A model generated the notes under the pieces. It worked only from the letters and a program-made list of their open reading frames with translations. It was not told where the DNA came from and did no database searches. A DNA stretch of 40,510 bases from an uncultured Planctomycetales bacterium (GTDB lineage: Bacteria > Planctomycetota > Planctomycetia > Isosphaerales > Isosphaeraceae), in the NCBI GenBank assembly GCA_937907525.1, contig CALCIB010000366.1, positions 1-40,510 on the forward strand, read 5' to 3'. The translations under genes were made by a program, and so were the position numbers. How positions within the stretch are numbered: position 1 is the first letter of the stretch; every line of letters starts with the position of its first letter. Shown one piece after another: positions 8,556 to 15,351 of the stretch.

Positions 8556-8600
8556 GCGTCTCCTCCCCCGTGCCGGCGGCGCGGACAAACTCCGGCCCGC

Positions 8601-9377
8601 TTATCGGTAGAGGGCCCCGATCCGCCTTCGGTAGTCGTCGTAGGTCTCCTCGAAGAGCGCGCGAGCGCGCTCGGGGCCGAGATGGTGCGCGGAGGTGAGC
8701 ACCTTGGGCGGTCGGCCGGCCTCGGTCAGGAGGCGGGCGGTCTCGGCCTTCACCATGTTCGCCAGCGCGCAGCCGGTGACGGTGGAGAGGGGCGAGACCG
8801 GCGTCTCCAGGCCCTCGATCCAGACGACGGAGTCCCCCGCGGGGGCGTGGTGGTCCAGGACGACGTCGGCGATCTCGTGGAGCTTGCGGCCGGAATCGTG
8901 CCGGGACGTCGACGCCTCGGCGTTGGCCAGCGACGTCAAGGCGACGACCCTCATCCCCAGCCGCTTGGCCTCTGCGGCGACGTCGATGGTCACGGCGTTG
9001 CAGCCGCCGCTGGAGACGGCGAGCAAGACGTCTTGCGGGCTGGTCGCGAAGTTGCGCCAGAGGACCGGGCCGAACCCCTGGACGTTCTCCAGGAACATCG
9101 CCTGCCGTTGGCCGTTGGCGCCGACCACCGGGTTGTGGAAGCTCATCGACAGCTCCACGATCGGGTGGAACCCCGGGAACGACCCGTACCGCGGGAACAT
9201 CTCCTCCACCGCCATCCGGGAATGCCCCGTCCCGAAGACGTGGACCAGGCGATCGGCCAGGATGGCGTCGGCGAACAGCCGCGCGGCCTGGCGCGCCGCG
9301 GGAAGCTGGTCGGCCTCCACGGCGTCGAGTCCGGCGCGGGCGGCCCGGAGATACTGCGCGAACACGTCCTCGGTCAT
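8601..9377 (-). CDS. SIS domain sugar-phosphate-binding protein (UPF0309-like)
   Basis: A 258-residue cytoplasmic protein with a single SIS (sugar isomerase) fold. The first sugar-phosphate loop reads VHVFGTGHSRMAVEEMF, the form seen in UPF0309 proteins. The second reads LLAVSSGGCNAVTIDVAAEA followed by VVALTSL. The C-terminal helix region has GCALANMVKAE. Such proteins bind or isomerise phosphosugars, often amino-sugar phosphates; the substrate here is not known. The start overlaps the stop of the SDR gene by 4 bases (ATGA), so translation is probably coupled. Confidence 0.85.
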   Translation of the reverse strand: MTEDVFAQYLRAARAGLDAVEADQLPAARQAARLFADAILADRLVHVFGTGHSRMAVEEMFPRYGSFPGFHPIVELSMSFHNPVVGANGQRQAMFLENVQGFGPVLWRNFATSPQDVLLAVSSGGCNAVTIDVAAEAKRLGMRVVALTSLANAEASTSRHDSGRKLHEIADVVLDHHAPAGDSVVWIEGLETPVSPLSTVTGCALANMVKAETARLLTEAGRPPKVLTSAHHLGPERARALFEETYDDYRRRIGALYR

Positions 9378-10216
9378 GACTTGTCCGAATTCAAGTTGAG
9401 TGGCGAGCGACCTTCCGAGACGCTCCAGCCGCCGTCGACGTTCAGCACGGCCCCGGTCGTGAACCGCGAGGCCGGCTCGCAGAGGAAAAGGGCCGCCTCG
9501 GCCACGTCGGTCGCCGCGCCGGGACCTTCGGCCATCGGTTGCTTGGTCGCCAGGTACGACCGAATGGCCGGATCGCCGCAGGCGCGCGCGGCCATGGGGG
9601 TTTCGATCAGGCCCGGCGCGATCGTATGAAAGCGGATTCGGTCGCGGGCGTAGCGCGAGGCCGCCGCCAGGGTCATGGCCTCCACCGCCCCCTTGCTGGC
9701 CGCGTAGGCGATCGTCCCGAAATAATCAGGCGCCGGCGAGCGGCTCAGGACCGACCCCGTGTTGACGATCGTCCCGCGAAGGCCGCGGCCGTCGATCGGT
9801 TGCGAGAGCATTCGTCGGACGGCCGCGCGGTTGGTCAGGAACGTGGAGCGGGCGTTGGCGGTCATCACCGCGTCCCAGCCTTCCGGCGAGCACTCGTGGA
9901 GCGGGCCGTCGCCGAACCGCCGGCCGCTGATGCCGGCGACGTGGAACAGGACGTCGAGCCGGCCGCCCAGGCGGTCGAGCGTCCATCGGAACATTTGTTC
10001 GACCGCTTCCGGGTCGGTCGCGTCGGTGGCGAAGCCGTGGAAGTTCGGGGGGGCGTCGGCGGCGAAGAGGGCGTCAACGGCGGCGTCGGACTCCTCGCCG
10101 GTCTTGCCGGTGAAGACGACGACGGCGCCCTCGTCCAGGAAACGACGGACGCTCGCCAGACCGATCCCGCCGGCGCCGCCGACGACCAGGCAGCCCGCGC
10201 CGTCCATCCGTCCCAT
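9374..10216 (-). CDS. Short-chain dehydrogenase/reductase
   Basis: A 280-residue NAD(P)-dependent oxidoreductase of the classical SDR family. The Rossmann glycine motif is VVGGAGGIGLAS near the N-terminus. FATDATD marks the adenine-ring site and the usual NNAG position reads VAGISG. The catalytic Ser is in NTGSVLSRS and Tyr-Lys in YAASK. The C-terminal IAPGLIETPMA and NVDGGWSVSEG are typical. The reaction is reversible oxidation of an alcohol or sugar; the substrate is unknown. It ends 4 bases into the SIS gene and starts 7 bases after the RidA gene, so it belongs to a four-gene operon with them. Confidence 0.9.
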   Translation of the reverse strand: MGRMDGAGCLVVGGAGGIGLASVRRFLDEGAVVVFTGKTGEESDAAVDALFAADAPPNFHGFATDATDPEAVEQMFRWTLDRLGGRLDVLFHVAGISGRRFGDGPLHECSPEGWDAVMTANARSTFLTNRAAVRRMLSQPIDGRGLRGTIVNTGSVLSRSPAPDYFGTIAYAASKGAVEAMTLAAASRYARDRIRFHTIAPGLIETPMAARACGDPAIRSYLATKQPMAEGPGAATDVAEAALFLCEPASRFTTGAVLNVDGGWSVSEGRSPLNLNSDKS

Positions 10217-10222
10217 GGCGGG

Positions 10223-10684
10223 TCAGTCCTTGACCTGGAAGACGGCCTCGATCTCCACGGCCATGCCGCCGGGGAGCGAACCGGCGCCGATGGCGCTTCG
10301 GACGCCGACCCCGGCGTCGCCGAAGACCTCCTTCATGAGGTCCGAGAAGCCGTTGACGACCCGAGGCTGGAGCTCGTAATCGCCTGGGCAGTTGACCAGC
10401 CCCAGGGTCTTGACTAGCCGGACGACCCGGTCGAGCGAGCCCAACTGGTCCTTGAGCGTGGCGAGGATGGCCAGCCCGGTCTGCCTGGCGGCGGCGCGGC
10501 CGGCTTCAAGATCCAGGTCGACGCCCACCTTGCCCAGGATCAGCGTGCCGTCGGACTTCAGCGGCCCGTGGCCGGAGACGTACAGGAACTCCCCCACGCG
10601 CAGGGCCGTGACGTAGGTCGCCATCGGCTTGGGAGCGGGTGGGAGTTGCAACTTCAAGGCGGCGAGGCGTTCTTCGGCTCCCAT
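10223..10684 (-). CDS. RidA/YjgF family protein, first gene of a four-gene operon
   Basis: A 153-residue protein of the longer RidA subgroup seen beside catabolic genes. Typical stretches are LYVSGHGPLKSDGTLILGKV, AARQTGLAILATLKDQLGSL, VVRLVKTLGLVN and the C-terminal VRSAIGAGSLPGGMAVEIEA. RidA proteins deaminate reactive enamine/imine intermediates. Enzymes with the conserved Arg near the C-terminus act as imine deaminases, and here VRSAIGAGSLP has R at the usual place. The start at 10684 is preferred because AAGGAC lies upstream; a longer frame to 10744 adds an unconserved 20-residue leader. A separate promoter in the 93-base gap to the toxin gene was not clear. Confidence 0.85.
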   Translation of the reverse strand: MGAEERLAALKLQLPPAPKPMATYVTALRVGEFLYVSGHGPLKSDGTLILGKVGVDLDLEAGRAAARQTGLAILATLKDQLGSLDRVVRLVKTLGLVNCPGDYELQPRVVNGFSDLMKEVFGDAGVGVRSAIGAGSLPGGMAVEIEAVFQVKD

Positions 10685-10777
10685 CGCGACTTGTCCTTCC
10701 TCATGGCGTTGTTCGGGCGCGGGCATCCATCGCGGACATGCCATGAGGGTAACGATCTCGCGATCCGGCTACAACGC

Positions 10778-11131
10778 TCACGGACCCTCGGAAGCATCGA
10801 TCCGGTCAATGGCGGCCTCGATCCGCTCAAGAAGTTCGTCCGACAAGTAGCCGTATCTCCGGACGATTTTCCGCGTGGGCATCAACATGACGTGTTCGCA
10901 CTTGGCGACGCACGGCTTGGAAAGGCCGGTGCGGGGATCGTAGCCGTGATGGTCGTGGACCACGACGTGATAATACGGAAGCGGCTCGCGAAACTTCGTC
11001 GAGATGGGAATGACGTAAACCTCGTCATCGACGCGATCGTCGAATTCGTGATCGATGAGCACGATGGGGCGGTCCTTCGACGAGCCCTGGAACGGGTAAT
11101 AGGCGAAGGCGACGCGACCGAAGTCGTACAT
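10778..11131 (-). CDS. PemK/MazF-like toxin of a toxin-antitoxin pair
   Basis: A 117-residue protein with the SH3-like PemK/MazF pattern: GRVAFAYYPFQGSSKDRP at the start, then IVLIDHE, VYVIPISTKF (the conserved P-I-[ST] strand) and GLSKPCVAKCEHVMLMP. The end has RKIVRRYGYLSDELLERIEA, the basic stretch followed by the usual C-terminal helix. MazF/PemK proteins are mostly sequence-specific mRNA endonucleases. The start ATG shares one base with the stop of the upstream gene (TGATG), so it is translated with it. Unlike classic mazEF or pemIK, the partner is not an AbrB- or MetJ-type protein but a Panacea-domain protein. Toxicity is inferred from fold and context. Confidence 0.75.
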   Translation of the reverse strand: MYDFGRVAFAYYPFQGSSKDRPIVLIDHEFDDRVDDEVYVIPISTKFREPLPYYHVVVHDHHGYDPRTGLSKPCVAKCEHVMLMPTRKIVRRYGYLSDELLERIEAAIDRIDASEGP

Positions 11132-11706
11132 CAGCCTTCGTCCGCCCAGGGGTCGAGATCCTTGTTGCGTTCGGCCAGCGCGGCGAGCTTGTCGCGATGC
11201 CGTCCCATTCGTTTCGCGATCAAGCGGCGCTTCTGATGGTGGAATTGATCGCGTCGAATGGGGGCCCCTTCGTCATCGTCCATGAGCGTGTTGAACCAGT
11301 CGGCGAGCGCTTTCCGGGTGATGGGAACGCCACGCCCACCCCGCTTGCGGGCGTCGAGCCAGGGCGACTCCTCGTGCGCCAGGTCGCTCAAGTCCACCGC
11401 CGTGAATTGACCGTGGGCCGTCAGAACCGCCGACAGCACCTCGACATTCTCCGGCTCGTAAGTGTCCTCGTCGATTGCAATTGGTTTGCTTATGGGCCTG
11501 CACCCACAATGCTTGTATTGGTGGTACACCTCCGGGACGACCGGCCCGTGCGTCCACGCCTCGAATTCCGCGTCGAACATAGGCTCGCCGCGCAGGGCGA
11601 GGCAGTACCCCTGGACGTAGTAGAGAAGCTTCTGAAGCTTCATGGGGCACGGCCGATCGACCGAGCGCGCGAGGATATAGTCGACGACCTGACTAGTGGT
11701 GAGCAT
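11131..11706 (-). CDS. Panacea (DUF4065/SocA-like) antitoxin
   Basis: A 191-residue protein with the Panacea domain at its N-terminus. The pattern is MLTTSQVVDYILAR, PMKLQKLLYYVQGYCLAL, then FEAWTHGPVVPEVYHQYK and later LSDLAHEESPWLDARK. This domain (also DUF4065, GepA/SocA) is known as an antitoxin module that neutralises many unrelated toxins. The C-terminal 50 residues are charged and basic (FHHQKRRLIAKRMGRHRDK) and may hold the toxin- or DNA-contact region. It precedes the toxin, as antitoxins usually do, with AAGGTG 5 bases before the ATG and a clear promoter. The stretch 11440-11530 is less GC-rich than the neighbouring genes, which suggests transfer. Confidence 0.8.
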   Translation of the reverse strand: MLTTSQVVDYILARSVDRPCPMKLQKLLYYVQGYCLALRGEPMFDAEFEAWTHGPVVPEVYHQYKHCGCRPISKPIAIDEDTYEPENVEVLSAVLTAHGQFTAVDLSDLAHEESPWLDARKRGGRGVPITRKALADWFNTLMDDDEGAPIRRDQFHHQKRRLIAKRMGRHRDKLAALAERNKDLDPWADEG

Positions 11707-11754
11707 CGATTCACCTTGTCTCTGGGGCCGCGCCTAGCGGATCCTCACAAGGGC

Positions 11755-11783
11755 AATCTACTTCGACCGTATATTTTTGTCAA
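11755..11783 (-). promoter_or_regulatory. Near-consensus promoter of the toxin-antitoxin module
   Basis: On the minus strand a perfect TTGACA (11783-11778), a 17-base A/T-rich spacer and TAGATT (11760-11755, 4 of 6) lie about 50 bases before the antitoxin start. The divergent aguB gene shares this 190-base intergenic region, and a TTGTCA overlaps the same -35 on the other strand. Confidence 0.7.
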
Positions 11784-11897
11784 CCGCTTTCGAACGGCCA
11801 TCATTCGGTCTGGTCTTAGCCCTCGGGATGCCGTCCTGTTAGGATGTCGGGGAGGAAGGGCATCCGCCGAACACGAAGGCTGTCGAGGCTTGAAGAC

Positions 11898-12785
11898 ATG
11901 AGGGCGAACCGCCCGCCGTTCACGGTGGGACTGATTCAGATGCGATGCTCGACCGATCCGGCCGACAACCTCGGCCGGGCGATCGAGATGCTGCGCGAGG
12001 CCGCGGCCGGGGGGGCGCGCGTCGCCTGCCTGCCGGAGTTGTTCCTCTCGCAATACTTCTGCCAGGTCGAGGACGCGCGGACCTTCGACCTCGCCGAACC
12101 GATCCCCGGCCCGACCTCCGAGGCCCTGGCCGCCGTCGCGCGCGAGACCGGCATGACCGTCGTCGGCTCGATCTTCGAGCGCCGCACGGCGGGGATCTAC
12201 CACAACACGGCCGTCGTCCTGGACGCCGACGGCTCCATGGCCGGCAAGTACCGCAAGATGCACATCCCCGACGACCCGCTCTACTACGAGAAATACTACT
12301 TCACCCCCGGCGACCTGGGCTTCAAGACGTTCGAGACCAAGCACGCCAACGTCGGCACCCTGGTCTGCTGGGACCAGTGGTATCCCGAGGCCGCCCGGCT
12401 CACGGCGCTTCAAGGCGCCGACGTGCTGTTCTACCCCACGGCCATCGGCTGGCATCCCGGCGAGAAGGCGGAGTTCGGCGCGGCCCAGGCGTCGGCCTGG
12501 GAGACGATCCAGCGCGGCCACGCCATCGCCAACGGCGTGTTCGTCGCCGCGGTCAACCGCGTCGGCCACGAGGGACCGACCGACGCCGGCATCGAGTTCT
12601 GGGGCGGCTCGTTCGTCGCCGACCCCTTCGGCCGCATCCTGGCCATGGGCGCGCGCGACCGCGAGGAAGTCCTCCTGGCCGAATGCGACCCCGCGCTTCA
12701 GGAGGAGACCCGGCGCAACTGGCCGTTCCTCCGCGACCGCCGGATCGACGCCTACGCGCCGATCACCCGACGCTTCCTGGACTGA
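11898..12785 (+). CDS. aguB: N-carbamoylputrescine amidase
   Basis: A 295-residue nitrilase-superfamily enzyme that hydrolyses N-carbamoylputrescine to putrescine, CO2 and ammonia. The Glu-Lys-Cys triad is visible: E47 in CLPELFLSQYF, K120 in KYRKMHIPDD and C157 in LVCWDQWYPEAAR. The stretches PLYYEKYYF, GWHPGEK and NRVGHEG fit the AguB subgroup. The length suits the family (about 290). The start at 11898 is chosen over 11844 because the upstream ATG overlaps a possible -10 box (TAGGAT, 11841-11846), while GAGG precedes 11898. The agmatine deiminase gene follows 63 bases later, which supports the substrate call. Confidence 0.92.
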   Translation: MRANRPPFTVGLIQMRCSTDPADNLGRAIEMLREAAAGGARVACLPELFLSQYFCQVEDARTFDLAEPIPGPTSEALAAVARETGMTVVGSIFERRTAGIYHNTAVVLDADGSMAGKYRKMHIPDDPLYYEKYYFTPGDLGFKTFETKHANVGTLVCWDQWYPEAARLTALQGADVLFYPTAIGWHPGEKAEFGAAQASAWETIQRGHAIANGVFVAAVNRVGHEGPTDAGIEFWGGSFVADPFGRILAMGARDREEVLLAECDPALQEETRRNWPFLRDRRIDAYAPITRRFLD

Positions 12786-12848
12786 CCGCCGAACCGCGCC
12801 GACCATCGACCTTGATCGGATCGCGACGAATCCCGCTCGGACCACGCC

Positions 12849-13967
12849 ATGACCACGCGCCAGCCGACCCCCGCCCAGCTTGGTTTCCGGATGCCCGCGG
12901 AATGGGAGCGGCACGAGGCGACCTGGATCGCCTGGCCGCACAACCGCGACGACTGGCCGGGCAAGTTCGCCCCCGCCCCCTGGGTCTACGCCGAGATCGT
13001 CCGCATCCTGAGCCGTCACGAGCCGGTCCACGTCGTCGTCGCCGATTGGCCGATGCGCAGAAAGGCCGCGCGGATGCTGGAGCAGGCCGGCGCGCACACC
13101 GGCCGCGTCCGGTTCTTCAAGGCCGCCACCGACCGCGTCTGGCTCCGCGACTCCGCCCCCACGTTCGTCGTCCGCGACGGCGAGCCGACGGGCGTCGAGG
13201 GGGAACCGGCCGAATCGGTGGCGATGGTCAACTGGAAGTTCAACGCCTGGGCCAAGTACGACGACCACCAGCAAGACAAGCGCCTGGGCCGTCGGATCGC
13301 CCGCAAGACCGGGCTGCATCGCTGGGTCCCCCGCGTCGAGATCGACGGAACGGAGCGTCGGGTCGTGCTGGAGGGGGGCGCGATCGACGTCAACGGCCGC
13401 GGCGCGCTCTTGACCACCGAGGAATGCCTCCTAAGCGCCGACGTCCAGCAGCGCAACCCCGGCCTGACGCGCGAGGGCTACGAGCGGGTCTTCGCCGACT
13501 ACCTGGGCGTCTCCAGGACGATCTGGCTCGGCCGCGGCGTCCACGGCGACGACACCCACGGCCACGTCGACGACGTCGCGCGCTTCGTCAACCCCGGCAC
13601 GGTCGTCACGGTCGTCGAGCCCGACGAGTCCGACCCCAACCACGAGCCGCTTCAAGAGAACCTCGCGCGGCTCCGCGAGGCCCGCGACCAGGACGGCAAG
13701 CGGCTGAAGGTGGTGGAGCTGCCCTCGCCAAGCCCCGTGACGTTCGGCGGCGAGGTCCTGCCGGCAAGCTACGCCAACTTCTACATCGCCAACGGCGTCG
13801 TGATCGTCCCCACCTTCAACGACCCGAAAGACCGCGAGGCGCTGACGATTCTGGCGGACCTGTTCCCCGACCGCGAGGTCGTCGGCGTCCACTGCGTCGA
13901 CCTGGTCCTGGGCCTGGGAACGCTCCACTGCCTCTCCCAGCAACAACCCGCCGCCCCCGAGTTGTGA
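12849..13967 (+). CDS. aguA: Agmatine deiminase
   Basis: A 372-residue enzyme of the guanidine-modifying (peptidylarginine deiminase-like) superfamily that converts agmatine to N-carbamoylputrescine and ammonia. Typical motifs are MPAEWERHEATWIAWPHN, DRVWLRDSAPTFVV, LEGGAIDVNG, GVHGDDTHGHVDD (catalytic His and Asp region) and LGTLHCLSQQQPA with the nucleophile Cys at 361. With aguB it completes the agmatine route to putrescine. An arginine decarboxylase is not in this window. The first in-frame ATG is used; its ribosome-binding site is weak. Confidence 0.95.
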   Translation: MTTRQPTPAQLGFRMPAEWERHEATWIAWPHNRDDWPGKFAPAPWVYAEIVRILSRHEPVHVVVADWPMRRKAARMLEQAGAHTGRVRFFKAATDRVWLRDSAPTFVVRDGEPTGVEGEPAESVAMVNWKFNAWAKYDDHQQDKRLGRRIARKTGLHRWVPRVEIDGTERRVVLEGGAIDVNGRGALLTTEECLLSADVQQRNPGLTREGYERVFADYLGVSRTIWLGRGVHGDDTHGHVDDVARFVNPGTVVTVVEPDESDPNHEPLQENLARLREARDQDGKRLKVVELPSPSPVTFGGEVLPASYANFYIANGVVIVPTFNDPKDREALTILADLFPDREVVGVHCVDLVLGLGTLHCLSQQQPAAPEL

Positions 13968-13982
13968 GCGCCGTCAACGCCG

Positions 13983-14020
13983 AAGGGCGGTCGCGAGGCC
14001 CTCGCCCCGCGTCCGCCCTT
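13983..14020. terminator. Bidirectional terminator between aguA and the PEP-CTERM gene
   Basis: AAGGGCGG (13983-13990) pairs perfectly with CCGCCCTT (14013-14020). An inner stem GCGAG/CTCGC with a 3-base loop lies inside. It sits in the 86-base gap between two converging genes. T runs are short on both sides, so termination would depend mainly on the stem. Confidence 0.5.
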
Positions 14021-14053
14021 GAAAACGGTGCCTCAATCCTGGAAGCGTTCGAT

Positions 14054-15007
14054 TCAAGCCGAGCGGCGGCGGCGAGCCGCCACGACCAGCCCGGCGACGC
14101 CGGCCATCAGCCCCATCGCGACGCTGGCGGGCTCGGGCACGGCGCCAGGTCCGCCCGCGTAGTTGGGCGCCCCGGGAACCTCGAAGTTGTAGGTGGTCAC
14201 CTCGCCGCCGATGAAGCCGATCCGGATGTTGTCGGCCGCTCCGATGAACGTTCCGTCAATGCCGCCGTTCTTCCAGCCCGAACCCACGCCGACGTTGAAG
14301 CCGACGACGTCCCAGTCGCCGTAGGGGGTGGTGGTCCCATCCGCGGGATCGGTGACCGACTTCAAGGCCGAGATGGCGGTCCCGATCTGGGCATCGTTAG
14401 GCTTGTTGACCCAGAATTGGCCGTTGCCGCCGTTGTAAGCGTCGATGACCTTCCAGTCGTCGGTCGGCGCGTCGACGCCGCTGAACCCGTTGTCGCTCTT
14501 GTTGTTGTTCGGCTCGTAGATCACCTGCCTGGTGGTGGTTCCGTCAGTCACCACCAGCCGAAGCACCGGGGCGTAGTGCTGGTTGACGGTGCCGCCGGAG
14601 GCCCGATACCAGTCGTAGCCGAGGACGTTCAGGTCGTCCAGCTTCCCGAGCGAGGTGCCGGGGGCGGCCAGATACCCGACGTCCGCCTTGCCGGACCCGG
14701 CGGTGACGTTGAAGTAAGCCGAACCGTCGCCGTCACTCGCGTAGGTCGTGTTGATCCCGACCGTGGCGCCCTGCCGGACGCTGGTGTAGCCCCACCCGGA
14801 CGCTCCGGTGAGCGCCTGGTCGAATTCCGCGCCGGACCCCGTGACGAAATCCCCATAGACGGGGGGAGTACCCGCGCCTGGGTTCGGGTACACGGTATTG
14901 GAGTCGATGATGACCGTCCCCGCCGTCGCGACGGCGCCGAAGCCGAAGGTCAAGGCCGCCGCCCACAGGACCCGCCGACCGCCGTGGAACCAAGTGTTGC
15001 CGGACAT
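14054..15007 (-). CDS. Secreted PEP-CTERM sorting domain protein
   Basis: A 317-residue exported protein. It has a signal peptide (RRVLWAAALTFGFGAVATA) and ends with the PEP-CTERM tag: VPEPASVAMG from residue 290, a hydrophobic segment and the basic tail RRRRSA. PEP-CTERM proteins are cleaved and sorted by an exosortase in bacteria that make exopolysaccharide. The mature part is a Gly/Asp/Asn-rich beta protein without a recognised catalytic motif, perhaps a jelly-roll. Stretches such as APVLRLVVTDGTTTRQVIYE and DNIRIGFIGGEV fit that. No exosortase gene is in the window. A weak promoter is suggested at 15094-15122. Confidence 0.85.
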   Translation of the reverse strand: MSGNTWFHGGRRVLWAAALTFGFGAVATAGTVIIDSNTVYPNPGAGTPPVYGDFVTGSGAEFDQALTGASGWGYTSVRQGATVGINTTYASDGDGSAYFNVTAGSGKADVGYLAAPGTSLGKLDDLNVLGYDWYRASGGTVNQHYAPVLRLVVTDGTTTRQVIYEPNNNKSDNGFSGVDAPTDDWKVIDAYNGGNGQFWVNKPNDAQIGTAISALKSVTDPADGTTTPYGDWDVVGFNVGVGSGWKNGGIDGTFIGAADNIRIGFIGGEVTTYNFEVPGAPNYAGGPGAVPEPASVAMGLMAGVAGLVVAARRRRSA

Positions 15008-15093
15008 GCGTTTGCTCTCTCAATCGCTCGGTTCGTCGGTGACGGACTCAAATCCGGACTCCGATGTCCGCTCGTCCGTCGCTCACGAGTCGG

Positions 15094-15122
15094 ACTATAA
15101 GGCCCGGCCCCGGGGCGCTCCA
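15094..15122 (-). promoter_or_regulatory. Possible promoter of the PEP-CTERM gene
   Basis: TATAGT (15099-15094, 5 of 6) lies 17 bases from a poor -35 (TGGAGC, 15122-15117) on the minus strand. The rest of the 344-base divergent gap 15008-15351 has an A/T-rich patch at 15125-15175, but no convincing promoter for the plus-strand gene and no RNA gene was seen. Confidence 0.3.
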
Positions 15123-15351
15123 GGACTGTTCATAAATAGCAACATCGCTCCACGGTTTTTCAGTGCAAAAGAGGCGTCTCGTCGACTCCTCGACGGTTCG
15201 GAGCGACGAAACCGCCGCGACGTCGTCCCGAGACGACGCGGCGGGCGTTCGGGCGACGCGGGTCGAGACCGACCGATCGGGTCGCGAAAGCGCCCGGCCG
15301 CTCGGAACGCTGGTAGAATGGCGGGCGACGATCGGCGAAAGGGAGGCGACG

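Noticed and set aside
11945..15100. Open frame of 1051 codons on the plus strand
   Set aside because: It runs out of frame through aguB, aguA and the opposite-strand PEP-CTERM gene, and its product is Arg/Pro-rich without family motifs.
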